DNA from: Desulfothermus sp964427155
GTDB lineage: Bacteria; Desulfobacterota; Desulfovibrionia; Desulfovibrionales; Desulfothermaceae
Direction: 5' to 3'
DNA: 64,000 bases
Assembly: GCA_964427155.1 (NCBI GenBank)
Contig: CAYRSC010000004.1
Span: 62,001-126,000 of the forward strand
This document shows positions 1-7,541 of this stretch, in pieces; positions within the stretch are counted from its first letter, which is position 1, and every line of letters begins with the position of its first letter. The notes below the pieces were generated by a model that had not been told where the DNA came from, did no database searches, and worked only from the letters and a program-made list of their open reading frames with translations. The translations under genes were made by a program, and so were the position numbers.

Positions 1-413
1 AAACACCTCTCCTGTCCAAGAAAGGGATGCAACTTTAAGAAAAAAATTTGATTTCATCTCCCTACAAAGATCCCCCAGGAAAATAAAATAAATAACACCT
101 GAATGAAAACCAGTTCAATGGAAATTTCCCTTTGCCTCCCCTCTTGGACACCATATAAATACAGTCCCTATACCCTTTTAAAGAGAGTGATTACCTGCAA
201 AAATACCTGTCTTACCTACCATATAGTAACCTCATTTTGAACTGCTTTAGAAAGAAATAATTTTTTCTTTCCTTATATCGTGAATAAGTTTACAATGGGA
301 ATGGGTTTGACATTAATCTAATTTAATTAGATGGTTTCCAATCTTAAAAAACTCGTTCCTATAACTGGAGATATAGGGACTCAGGTTCCAGTGTTACGGG
401 AGGTTATCAGGTC
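1..413. other. Leading intergenic region, no gene recognised
   Basis: AT-rich sequence without a credible reading frame. A TTGACA hexamer at 307-312 is followed by a 17-bp palindrome, ATCTAAT-TTA-ATTAGAT, at 316-332. No good -10 box sits 16-18 bp from TTGACA, so this is only a possible control region for the flavin oxidoreductase at 414. The upstream neighbour is outside the window. Confidence 0.4.
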
Positions 414-1490
414 ATGGAGATGCCATCTCTAAAAATAGGGGAACATGAATGTGAATTTCCCATCATCCAGGGGGGAATGGGAGTTGGTGTATCTCTCCAC
501 CGGCTTGCCTCTGCTGTGGCCAGAGAAGGGGGGATTGGGGTAATTGCAGGGGCGGCTATTGGTTTCTTTAAAGATGGTTTTGAGGACAATCCCTCCAGGG
601 CCAATATAGAGGCACTAAAAGAAGAGATAGCACGCTCCAGGGAGATGGCTCCCCAGGGTGTTATAGGGGTCAACATAATGGTGGCCCTGAATGACTATGA
701 AGAGATAGTAAGGGCCTCTTTAGAGGCAGAGGCAGATATTATATTTTCTGGGGCAGGTCTTCCCCTGGGACTCCCACGTCTCAAGAAGGAATATCCTGGG
801 AGTAAAACAGCCCTGGTACCCATTATCTCCTCTCCCAGGGCGGCAGAGATAATATGCAAGAAGTGGATGAGGCAGGGTTATATCCCAGATGCCATTGTAT
901 TGGAAGGGCCAGATGCAGGGGGACATCTTGGATTCTCCATAGAGGAGTTGAGGTCGGGAAAGATAGATATGAAACAGATGGTAGTTGATGTATTAAAGGT
1001 GCTATCTGTTTTTGAGGCAGAGGCAGGGAGAAAGATCCCCTTGATAGTGGCAGGAGGTATATATACTGGGGAAGACATCGCCAGGATGCTGGAACTGGGG
1101 GCAGGGGGTGTGCAGATGGCCACAAGATTTGTCACCACCCACGAGTGTGACGCCCATATGGCCTTTAAAGAGGAATACCTCCGGGCCAGAAAAGAGGACA
1201 TTGTCTTTATAAAAAGCCCTGTGGGACTCCCAGGCAGGGCAATAAAAAATGCTTTCTTAGAGGCAGTGGAGAGGGGAGAAAAGACCCCTTTTAGATGTCC
1301 ATATCACTGCATAAAGACCTGTCATCCCAAAAAGGCCCCCTATTGTATCTCCCTTGCCCTTATAAATGCCCAACAGGGAAGATTGGAGCATGGTTTTGCA
1401 TTTGCAGGTTCAAATGCCCATCGGGCGGAGAGGATAGTTGCGGTGCATGAGCTCATGCAGGAACTCATAGAGGGGATAAGAAGGGCCTGA
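414..1490 (+). CDS. Nitronate monooxygenase-family FMN oxidoreductase with C-terminal cysteine cluster
   Basis: Predicted TIM-barrel flavin oxidoreductase of the nitronate monooxygenase / FabK-like family (2-nitropropane dioxygenase superfamily). Seen: N-terminal 'PIIQGGMGVGVS', the glycine-rich 'GVIAGAAIG', 'EGPDAGGHLG', 'VAGGIYTGEDIARMLELGA' and 'GVQMATRF', which in this family form the FMN phosphate and substrate sites. The length (358 aa) is usual. The tail adds four cysteines in C-x3-C-x3-C-x7-C spacing ('CPYHCIKTC' then 'PYC'), followed by 'FAGSNAHR'. This suggests a metal or Fe-S site not needed by classical nitronate monooxygenases. The start has GGGAGG 11 nt upstream; a second ATG two codons later is possible. 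It is monocistronic and convergent with engB. The physiological substrate cannot be told: nitronate detoxification or enoyl reduction are both possible. Confidence 0.85.
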   Translation: MEMPSLKIGEHECEFPIIQGGMGVGVSLHRLASAVAREGGIGVIAGAAIGFFKDGFEDNPSRANIEALKEEIARSREMAPQGVIGVNIMVALNDYEEIVRASLEAEADIIFSGAGLPLGLPRLKKEYPGSKTALVPIISSPRAAEIICKKWMRQGYIPDAIVLEGPDAGGHLGFSIEELRSGKIDMKQMVVDVLKVLSVFEAEAGRKIPLIVAGGIYTGEDIARMLELGAGGVQMATRFVTTHECDAHMAFKEEYLRARKEDIVFIKSPVGLPGRAIKNAFLEAVERGEKTPFRCPYHCIKTCHPKKAPYCISLALINAQQGRLEHGFAFAGSNAHRAERIVAVHELMQELIEGIRRA

Positions 1491-1498
1491 AGGGGCCT

Positions 1499-2092
1499 CT
1501 AGTTGAAGGAGGAGCTGGCCTTTTCAATTAGGTGTTGCCAGAGTCTCCCCTTATTCATCCCTGTCTTTGCAGAAAAGAGGAGTGGCACACTCTCTAGAGA
1601 AAGAAAACCCTTCCAGAACTGCTGGCCAGAGGTGCGAGTGCCCATCTTTGCCTTATCTGCCTTGGTGAGCACAGGAAAGACCTCTATCCCCCTTTCAGTG
1701 AGATAGGAGGCAAGCTCCATATCCCCCTTCTGTGGGGGGATCCTGCTGTCTATAAGTAGCACCACGCACCTTATGTGTTCCCTGTTGGCCTCAAGATATG
1801 CATCCACCATCTCAGACCATTTAAGCCTCTCCTGTTTTGAGACCCTTGCATAACCATATCCTGGGAGGTCTACTATATAGAATCTATAAGGCCTTATAAA
1901 ATAAAGGTTTATACTGCGGGTCTTTCCAGGACTGGAACTGGTCTTTGCAAGACGCCTCTTCCCTGCAAGGGAATTTATGAGACTGGACTTTCCCACATTG
2001 GACCTTCCTGCCAGGGGTATCTGGGGTGCCTCTATTTCTTCTATCCTGGAAGGCTCATAAATGGTAGCTTTAAGGGTAAATTCTATTTTCAT
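1499..2092 (-). CDS. engB: Ribosome biogenesis GTP-binding protein YsxC/EngB
   Basis: Small TRAFAC-class GTPase that acts in late 50S ribosomal subunit assembly in the cytoplasm. The G motifs are all visible: G1 'GRSNVGKSSLINSL' near residue 30, G3 'VDLPGYGYA', and G4 'LTKAD' with 'FSAKTG' as G5. The length (197 aa) is typical. The ATG is not preceded by a clear Shine-Dalgarno, yet the N-terminus fits the family, so the start is kept. Only 8 bp separate its stop from that of the convergent flavin oxidoreductase. The lipoprotein at 2240 is divergent, so 2093-2239 should hold promoters for both directions. Confidence 0.95.
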   Translation of the reverse strand: MKIEFTLKATIYEPSRIEEIEAPQIPLAGRSNVGKSSLINSLAGKRRLAKTSSSPGKTRSINLYFIRPYRFYIVDLPGYGYARVSKQERLKWSEMVDAYLEANREHIRCVVLLIDSRIPPQKGDMELASYLTERGIEVFPVLTKADKAKMGTRTSGQQFWKGFLSLESVPLLFSAKTGMNKGRLWQHLIEKASSSFN

Positions 2093-2239
2093 GATTTAAT
2101 GCTTGCAAATTCAGATATACTCGTATTAAATATATTGGAATCCCTATCCCAATAGCCGGCTAAATCAGGATATTATTGGGTTTATACAAAAAGAAAGTAA
2201 AGGTCAACAGATCTTAACTCTTCAACAAGGGGGCAAAAA

Positions 2240-3040
2240 GTGAAGAAAAGGATATGTATATTTATATTCCTATGTATGTGGATATACGGATGTAGCTTAT
2301 CTCAAAAAAAATCCACCCCTGTGAGCTCTGTGAGATCACGGATGGAGAAGGCCACTGTTTCAGTATTACTGGAAGGCTCCTATGAGCATCAGATGGATAT
2401 AAAAGATATTAAGGAGCTAATGCTCAAAAAGGCAGAAAAAAAGGCCATAGAAACCATTGGGAGTATATGGATAAATCAGAGCCTCCTCTTCAGGGGGAAA
2501 ATGGCATCCACTCCTTCCGCCACACCACAGAAGAGGGATTACTATCAGGTAATAAAAAAATTTACCCCAACTCTAGATAAGATCACCAATGTTTATCAAC
2601 AACGCTTTACCATGGAGGCAACCCTTTATCCTGTGCCCTCCAGTAGTGGGGTTATTGTGGGGGTAGAGGGGGGATACTCCCTGGCCACCTTTCACATCCT
2701 CCTCTACCTAAAAGGAGACATCCCCCAAGGGCAACAAGCATTTTTTATCATTGCAAAGAAAAACAACTTCAGGGTGGGGAACTATTATCAATTGGTTGGC
2801 ATTGGAAAGATATATAATGTGGCTGGGAGGATGGCCCAGGGAGAGATCCTCAGTTCCAATGAAGAGATATCTAAAGGGGACGTAATATTCCTCCTGCATA
2901 CCAAGTTATATCCCTTAAAAGAGAAGAAGGGACATGTGACATCCTCCCCAGGAGAAGGGAATTCATCCCTACCTGTGGTAAAGGTACATCCAGAGATGGA
3001 ACCATCGCCTCATAAGGGGGAGCCAAAGGAGATGAAATGA
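2240..3040 (+). CDS. Putative lipoprotein of unknown function
   Basis: Starts with GTG, with 'aagggggc' just upstream as ribosome binding site. Residues 1-18 form a lipoprotein signal peptide: lysines, a hydrophobic run, and a lipobox ending 'IYGC', so Cys18 should be lipidated. The mature part has a hydrophilic N-terminal half with a conserved-looking 'ELMLKKAEKKAIETIGS', a pattern also found in LPP20 / flagellar FlgT-like N-terminal domains. The C-terminal half resembles a small beta domain ('YYQLVGIGKIYNV' then 'GDVIFLLHTKLYPL'). The resemblance to FlgT is weak and no flagellar genes are nearby, so I give no function. The stop overlaps the start of aroQ (ATGA), indicating translational coupling. 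Confidence 0.75.
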   Translation: MKKRICIFIFLCMWIYGCSLSQKKSTPVSSVRSRMEKATVSVLLEGSYEHQMDIKDIKELMLKKAEKKAIETIGSIWINQSLLFRGKMASTPSATPQKRDYYQVIKKFTPTLDKITNVYQQRFTMEATLYPVPSSSGVIVGVEGGYSLATFHILLYLKGDIPQGQQAFFIIAKKNNFRVGNYYQLVGIGKIYNVAGRMAQGEILSSNEEISKGDVIFLLHTKLYPLKEKKGHVTSSPGEGNSSLPVVKVHPEMEPSPHKGEPKEMK

Positions 3041-3504
3041 AGGGGCCTATAAAGATACTTATAATAAATGGACCAAATCTAGGATATCTGGGCAAGAGAG
3101 AGCCTGAGATATACGGGAGAGAGTCCATGGACTCCATTTATCCCCTGCTGGATAAGTGGTTGTCATCTTATAAGGAGAGCGTGACCCTGGAGATATTTCA
3201 ATCCAATATAGAAGGGGAGCTTATAGACCGGATGGAGCGGGCATGGGAGGAAAAGATAGACGGTATAGTGATAAACGCAGGGGCATATACCCATACTAGC
3301 CTGGCACTTCATGACTGCATCTCCTGGATAAGGATCCCAACCATAGAGGTCCATCTCAGCAACCTGTGGTCACGAAAGGAAGAGATAAGACATACGAGTA
3401 TGCTCTCTCCCAAATGTATAGGGGTAATTTCTGGGTTTGGAATATTTGGATACGTGCTTGCGGTAATGGCCCTTATAAAACACCTTGAGGAAAAGCAAAC
3501 ATAG
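3037..3504 (+). CDS. aroQ: Type II 3-dehydroquinate dehydratase
   Basis: Catalyses dehydration of 3-dehydroquinate to 3-dehydroshikimate, the third step of the shikimate pathway, as a cytoplasmic dodecamer in the type II family. Seen: 'INGPNLGYLGKREPEIYG' with the catalytic Tyr in 'EIYGRES' and the Arg of 'GKREP'; 'FQSNIEGELIDRM'; 'GIVINAGAYTHTSLALHDC'; and 'IEVHLSNLWSRKEEIRHTS'. The second Asn of the usual GPNLN motif is Gly here, and the usual HVHAREPFRHHS stretch is altered to NLWSRKEEIRHTS, so the active-site lid is slightly divergent. Length (155 aa) is normal. It overlaps the upstream lipoprotein by 4 bp and is convergent with the sigma-54 activator, 3 bp apart. Confidence 0.93.
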   Translation: MKGPIKILIINGPNLGYLGKREPEIYGRESMDSIYPLLDKWLSSYKESVTLEIFQSNIEGELIDRMERAWEEKIDGIVINAGAYTHTSLALHDCISWIRIPTIEVHLSNLWSRKEEIRHTSMLSPKCIGVISGFGIFGYVLAVMALIKHLEEKQT

Positions 3505-3507
3505 GGG

Positions 3508-4893
3508 CTATGACCTAGAAAGATTGTATTTACGCATTTTTTTGATAAGGGTAGAGTGATTTATGCCCAGCCGTCTTGCGGCATCCCTTATCCCTGTACT
3601 GGAGGAAAGAACCTTTTCAATAAAGGCCCTCTCCTCCCTCTCCAGATGTTGCCTCAGACTCACTGATACCTCTGCTCCACCACCTGAGAGGTGATGGAGC
3701 ATCTCTTCCGGTAGATCCTGAGGGGTTATGCGCTCTGAGTCCACTAGGATCACCAGTCTCTCAATTAGGTTTTCCAGCTCCCTTACATTTCCAGGCCAGT
3801 GATACTCTTCCAGGCATTTACAGGTCTGAGGGGCAAAGCTCTTCCTCCTCTTGTATTTCTTCCCATACCTCTCTAGAAAATGACACGCCAGGGGTATAAT
3901 GTCCTCCTGTCTCTCCCGAAGGGGGGGAATATGGATAGGTATCACACTTATGCGATAATATAAGTCTTGCCGAAAGGTCCCCTTTTCTATCATTTCCTCT
4001 ATATCCCTATTACTGGCACACACAATGCGCACATCCAGGGTTATGGGTCTTACTCCTCCAACATGATATATCTCCCTATGTTGAATAGCTCGAAGGAGTT
4101 TCGCCTGGAGTGCCGGAGGTATCTCTGTTATCTCATCCAACAAAAGGGTCCCTCCCTGGGCGAGTTCAAAAAGTCCAGGTTTTCCCCCTTTCCCTGCACC
4201 AGTAAAGGCCCCGCTTTCATATCCAAATAGTTCCGCCTCCAGAAGGTTTTCTGGGATGGCGGCACAATTTATCTCTACAAATGGTCCCCTATTTCTGGGA
4301 CTCATCCTGTGGATAATCCTGGCTATAACCCCCTTCCCCACCCCTGATTCCCCAGTGAGAAGGATGGGTGCCTCTGTAGGGGAAAACTTTATGAGGTTTT
4401 CCATTATCATCCTCATGGAACGACTCTTTACCACTATCTCCTCCAGGGCAAGGAGACGGTTCCTAAGCTCACATAGTTCCCTATAATATGACCTTTTCTC
4501 CTCCTGGGTCTTTTTAAGACGCTCCTGGATCTCCTTTAGCTCGGCCATTTCTCGGTAGTTGGCAATGAAACACAAAAAATTGCCATCCCTATCATAGACT
4601 GGAACACTGGTTATAAAGACCTCAACACCGGTCCTTGTACGATGACTCAAATTTATGGTGGAGGAAGAAATATTTCTCCTATCGTCCAGGATAAGCCCCT
4701 CCTCCAGGAGGTCCGAAAGCCTTTTCCCATAGATATCCTCTCTCTTGCCCCCTGTTATCCTCTCTATGGCCTTGGTGGCAAAAAAAATCTTACCCTGGGC
4801 GTCACTCAAGACTATGCCATCATAGGAATACTCCAGAATATATAACAACTTTTCCAGGGAATCTATGTGGTGAGAAACAAGACGCTCCTTCAT
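3508..4893 (-). CDS. PAS-containing sigma-54-dependent transcriptional activator
   Basis: Bacterial enhancer-binding protein. Domain order: N-terminal PAS sensor (about residues 13-125), coiled linker (118-150), AAA+ core (about 153-385) with Walker A 'GESGVGKG' (181-188), the sigma-54 contact loop 'GAFTGA' (228-233), Walker B 'GTLLLDEI', and a C-terminal Fis-type helix-turn-helix ('IRDAARRLGINHSTLIKKM'). There is no receiver domain, so activity is probably set by a small ligand or redox signal at the PAS domain. It lies directly downstream of the dehydratase gene on the same strand. A sigma-54 promoter with paired upstream dyads sits before that gene, so this protein is the obvious candidate activator and would autoregulate its own operon. 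Confidence 0.93.
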   Translation of the reverse strand: MKERLVSHHIDSLEKLLYILEYSYDGIVLSDAQGKIFFATKAIERITGGKREDIYGKRLSDLLEEGLILDDRRNISSSTINLSHRTRTGVEVFITSVPVYDRDGNFLCFIANYREMAELKEIQERLKKTQEEKRSYYRELCELRNRLLALEEIVVKSRSMRMIMENLIKFSPTEAPILLTGESGVGKGVIARIIHRMSPRNRGPFVEINCAAIPENLLEAELFGYESGAFTGAGKGGKPGLFELAQGGTLLLDEITEIPPALQAKLLRAIQHREIYHVGGVRPITLDVRIVCASNRDIEEMIEKGTFRQDLYYRISVIPIHIPPLRERQEDIIPLACHFLERYGKKYKRRKSFAPQTCKCLEEYHWPGNVRELENLIERLVILVDSERITPQDLPEEMLHHLSGGGAEVSVSLRQHLEREERAFIEKVLSSSTGIRDAARRLGINHSTLIKKMRKYNLSRS

Positions 4894-4922
4894 ACTTTCT
4901 CCCCCCTTCCACCTGTACTAAC

Positions 4923-4942
4923 AAAAGGGCATTAGCCCTTTT
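4923..4942 (-). terminator. Intercistronic hairpin between dehydratase and activator genes
   Basis: Perfect 8-bp stem with a 4-nt loop, AAAAGGGC-ATTA-GCCCTTTT, flanked by A and T runs so it can act on either strand. On the minus strand it lies about 40 nt after the dehydratase stop and before the activator start. It would lower readthrough into the activator gene without necessarily blocking it. Confidence 0.6.
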
Positions 4943-4981
4943 CCTAAAAATACTCAAGGGGAAGAGGGGAGAAGGGGGGGA

Positions 4982-6505
4982 TTACTTTTGATGTAACTTG
5001 CGGAATTTCTCCAGCATCTTCTTGGGGGTAACTCCCTTTCTCTCATATCTGGGAAGCTCTTTCTCTATGCCAGCCAGGTACTTGGCTATCCCCTTTAGGG
5101 CCTCTACATCATAGCGGGACATCATGGTTATGGTCTCCATCTGAGGAGAGCCACCCCCATGAAGACCAGCCACCTGCATAAGACCTGCAAATTCTGAGAC
5201 CAGGAGATTTTCAATCATCCTGAAACAGCGATGAATCTCTTCTGATGATACATGGGGATTGCGTTTAAGATACTTATTTAACAACCTGCCGGTCTCCGGG
5301 GAGAAGAAATCCCCCTCCAGGGGAAGGGTAGCGGCCAGACCCCCTGCAAGGTCTGCAAGTATCTTGTACTCATTGTATATCTCCTCCCCTGCCAGCCTCC
5401 TCCCCACATTTGTGAGGATTTCATCGGGGATAAAGGTACCTGAGGAAGAACGCTCTCCCCTATAGGCACTGGCTTCTCCAGCGGCATATACCAGTTCTGC
5501 AGTGCCTATGAGGTGCGACAACTTTTCCTTTACATGAGACTCTCTCTCAATCCCATTGTACTCTGCCACTAGGGCCGCGGCACTGGCCAGGACCTCAGAG
5601 ATGGCAGGCTTGCATCCTGTATAGGAATGTCTATGAAAATGGGCAAACAAGAGTGCCAGGAAACCAGCAAAGGGGGTCTGACGCGCATCTCCCTTTCCAT
5701 CCAGAAAGACCCGTTCCCTGGGGACAAAGACATCGTCAAATATAGTAAAGGACTCTGCATCACCAAACTCTGCAATAGGCGCATGCAGATACTTCCTTTT
5801 GTGCTGATATGCAAACCTTGCAACTATCTTTACCCCCTCCCAATCTGCAGGGATGGCAAAGGCTACAGCATATGCGCTATCTTTTTCAGTCATAAAACGG
5901 GTGGGAAGCACAATTATCTCATCCGCATAAGGGGCAATGGTATTGTGAAGTTTTGCCCCCCTCACCACTATGCCATCACTGCGAGATTCCACTATCCTCA
6001 AATACATATCAGGATCGTCCTGTTCAAAGGGCCTCTTTAGGCGGTGGCCCTTGGCGTCTGTTTGGGCACAATTCGCACATATATCATTTTCCTGAAAGTA
6101 TCTAAGATAGTTCTCAAAATTCTTATATGTCTCGGTCCCCAGCATCTGGTCCATTTCATAGGTGACCACGGAAAGGGCATTTATTGCATCAATCCCCATA
6201 CACCTCTGGATGCATCCCCCAACCCTATGACACAAGAGACGAGTCATTAACTGCTTCTTTAATAGATCCTCCCTGCTCTGATGTACATGACAGAATCTGC
6301 TTATCTTCTCACCTGTAAGGTGCGATACTGCCACACACACATCTTCAAATTCAGGGTCATTTGTACAATCATAGGTCTCCCTTATAACATTAATACCCGG
6401 TTGAAGCCTTTCATCGTCCCTATTGACCCTCTCTCCATCTATAAATACATTTGGCCTCATCCTCTGGAGCCTAGCATAATACTCCTCAAATGTCTTAATA
6501 CCCAT
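4982..6505 (-). CDS. 4-hydroxybutyryl-CoA dehydratase-like enzyme (HpaB/AbfD family)
   Basis: Member of the flavin-dependent 4-hydroxyphenylacetate 3-hydroxylase superfamily. The key point is that all four [4Fe-4S] ligands of Clostridium 4-hydroxybutyryl-CoA dehydratase (C99, C103, H292, C299) have counterparts at almost the same numbers: C98 and C102 in 'GCIQRCMG', H291 and C298 in 'HRHSYTGCKP'. The radical-chemistry residues Y296, K300 and T190 align with Y295, K299 and T189. This favours the anaerobic dehydratase / vinylacetyl-CoA delta-isomerase (4-hydroxybutyryl-CoA to crotonyl-CoA) over the oxygen-dependent hydroxylases, which lack the cluster. Length (507 aa) matches. A sigma-54 promoter precedes it and its likely activator follows it. 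The exact acyl-CoA substrate is inferred; paralogues of unknown substrate exist. Confidence 0.85.
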   Translation of the reverse strand: MGIKTFEEYYARLQRMRPNVFIDGERVNRDDERLQPGINVIRETYDCTNDPEFEDVCVAVSHLTGEKISRFCHVHQSREDLLKKQLMTRLLCHRVGGCIQRCMGIDAINALSVVTYEMDQMLGTETYKNFENYLRYFQENDICANCAQTDAKGHRLKRPFEQDDPDMYLRIVESRSDGIVVRGAKLHNTIAPYADEIIVLPTRFMTEKDSAYAVAFAIPADWEGVKIVARFAYQHKRKYLHAPIAEFGDAESFTIFDDVFVPRERVFLDGKGDARQTPFAGFLALLFAHFHRHSYTGCKPAISEVLASAAALVAEYNGIERESHVKEKLSHLIGTAELVYAAGEASAYRGERSSSGTFIPDEILTNVGRRLAGEEIYNEYKILADLAGGLAATLPLEGDFFSPETGRLLNKYLKRNPHVSSEEIHRCFRMIENLLVSEFAGLMQVAGLHGGGSPQMETITMMSRYDVEALKGIAKYLAGIEKELPRYERKGVTPKKMLEKFRKLHQK

Positions 6506-6538
6506 AGATCCCCCCTTTTACCTCTCAAGTTGTCTTTG

Positions 6539-6555
6539 ACTCAAATTATTTGAGT
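6539..6555. promoter_or_regulatory. 17-bp palindrome at the predicted sigma-54 transcription start
   Basis: ACTCAAA-TTA-TTTGAGT, a perfect inverted repeat with 7-bp arms. It spans the start site (about 6550) predicted from the sigma-54 promoter on the minus strand. It could be an operator for a second regulator or a small 5'-end hairpin in the transcript. Confidence 0.45.
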
Positions 6556-6560
6556 TATAA

Positions 6561-6577
6561 AGCAAACCCTATGCCTT
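6561..6577 (-). promoter_or_regulatory. Sigma-54 (-24/-12) promoter of the dehydratase operon
   Basis: Read on the minus strand the sequence is AAGGCATAGGGTTTGCTT. The invariant GG (complement of 6574-6575) and GC (complement of 6562-6563) are exactly 10 nt apart, and the surrounding bases match the consensus TGGCAYR-N4-TTGCW except for the first T. The predicted transcript starts near 6550, about 45 nt before the dehydratase start codon. Two upstream dyads and the nearby sigma-54 activator gene support the call. Confidence 0.8.
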
Positions 6578-6625
6578 TGTTTATTCCCCTATCCTCCCAT
6601 ATACACTGGAAAGTCCCTGGCCCTT

Positions 6626-6645
6626 CTGGTTACTTTTATAACCAC
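6626..6645. promoter_or_regulatory. Upstream activator dyad, proximal
   Basis: CTGGTT-N8-AACCAC, a near-perfect inverted repeat centred about 85 bp upstream of the predicted sigma-54 start site. It has the same sequence and spacing as the distal dyad at 6682-6701. Likely binding site of the Fis-type HTH of the activator encoded at 3508-4893. Confidence 0.65.
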
Positions 6646-6681
6646 CTCATTCCCCTATTCCCAAGATAATCGTCCCTTATA

Positions 6682-6701
6682 CTGGTTAAAAAATCAACCA
6701 G
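6682..6701. promoter_or_regulatory. Upstream activator dyad, distal
   Basis: CTGGTT-N8-AACCAG, a perfect 6-bp-arm inverted repeat centred about 141 bp upstream of the predicted start site and 56 bp (a little over five helical turns) from the proximal dyad. Paired dyads at this range are typical enhancer sites for sigma-54 activators. Confidence 0.65.
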
Positions 6702-6731
6702 CATCCCCAATTTCAACCATCTCCCATAGCC

Positions 6732-7538
6732 TTACAGGAGAAAAAACTTAACCGAGGACAAAAACAGGGTGCCCAAGAGAAACCAGCGAGGCCATATAGG
6801 GGGGTCTTTCTGAGACAAGATCACCACCCCAGTGAGAGAACCGCACAATATACCCAGGATACAGGGGATAAGGAGGGAGAGGGGGGGAAGATATCTCAGG
6901 GCCATAAAAGATGCCACTCCCCCTTCCAGGGCAAGGAGCAGTTTGGCAGTTCCCACTGAAATAATAGCAGGCACCCCCATGAGGTGATTGAGCACAAGTG
7001 CAGTACCTATTCCTGTGCCCATCCCACACATACCTGTTATCAGGGCCATGACAAAGATGACCATACAGGAGAAAGGGGAGAAGAGGCTCACCTCCCACGG
7101 TTCATCCTGATAGGATGGTCGGATTATCAATGCCAGGACAAGTCCAAGACTACATAGACCAATTAGGGGAAAGGAGATAGGGGGAGGCATCCTGTTTGCC
7201 AAAAAGGAGCCCACTCCAGCGCCCAGGGGGGCCACAACAAAGAGGGGGGCCACCTTCTTGACGATAAAAAGCCTTCGTCTGATTATACCTGGAAGGGCAA
7301 GGAGGGAGGTTATAAAGATAATAAAGAGAGATGTCTCCCTCAGCTGGGATAGGGGAAGACAAAAAAATAGGGCAATTATGGGAAGAAAAAGGGCATCTGC
7401 TGGAATTGCCACCATAATAGAGGAGATGCCAAGGAGGCTACAGAGGACAAAGAGGGAAATCATCCCCTCATATCCCTGAGCAGGAAGATGAGGAGAGGTC
7501 ACAAGTCCTATAACTCCACCCCACACCTTATATTCCAC
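6732..7538 (-). CDS. TauE/SafE-family membrane permease
   Basis: Polytopic inner-membrane protein, 268 aa with about eight hydrophobic segments, of the TSUP family whose members export sulfite, sulfoacetate or other small organic anions. Seen: an N-terminal hydrophobic block ('LLGISSIMVAIPADALFLPI'), a middle 'VVAPLGAGVGSFLANRM', and the second half-repeat signature 'ALITGMCGMGTGIGTALVL' followed by 'PAIISVGTAKLL', which is the repeated TauE motif. It starts 3 bp after the mtaD stop and is the third gene of the usp-mtaD-tauE operon. The substrate is not evident; the neighbouring nucleoside deaminase does not define it. Confidence 0.82.
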   Translation of the reverse strand: MEYKVWGGVIGLVTSPHLPAQGYEGMISLFVLCSLLGISSIMVAIPADALFLPIIALFFCLPLSQLRETSLFIIFITSLLALPGIIRRRLFIVKKVAPLFVVAPLGAGVGSFLANRMPPPISFPLIGLCSLGLVLALIIRPSYQDEPWEVSLFSPFSCMVIFVMALITGMCGMGTGIGTALVLNHLMGVPAIISVGTAKLLLALEGGVASFMALRYLPPLSLLIPCILGILCGSLTGVVILSQKDPPIWPRWFLLGTLFLSSVKFFLL

Positions 7539-7541
7539 CCC

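Noticed and set aside
4982..6505. Oxygen-dependent 4-hydroxyphenylacetate 3-monooxygenase
   Set aside because: All four Fe-S ligands of the anaerobic dehydratase are present at matching positions, which the oxygen-using hydroxylases lack.
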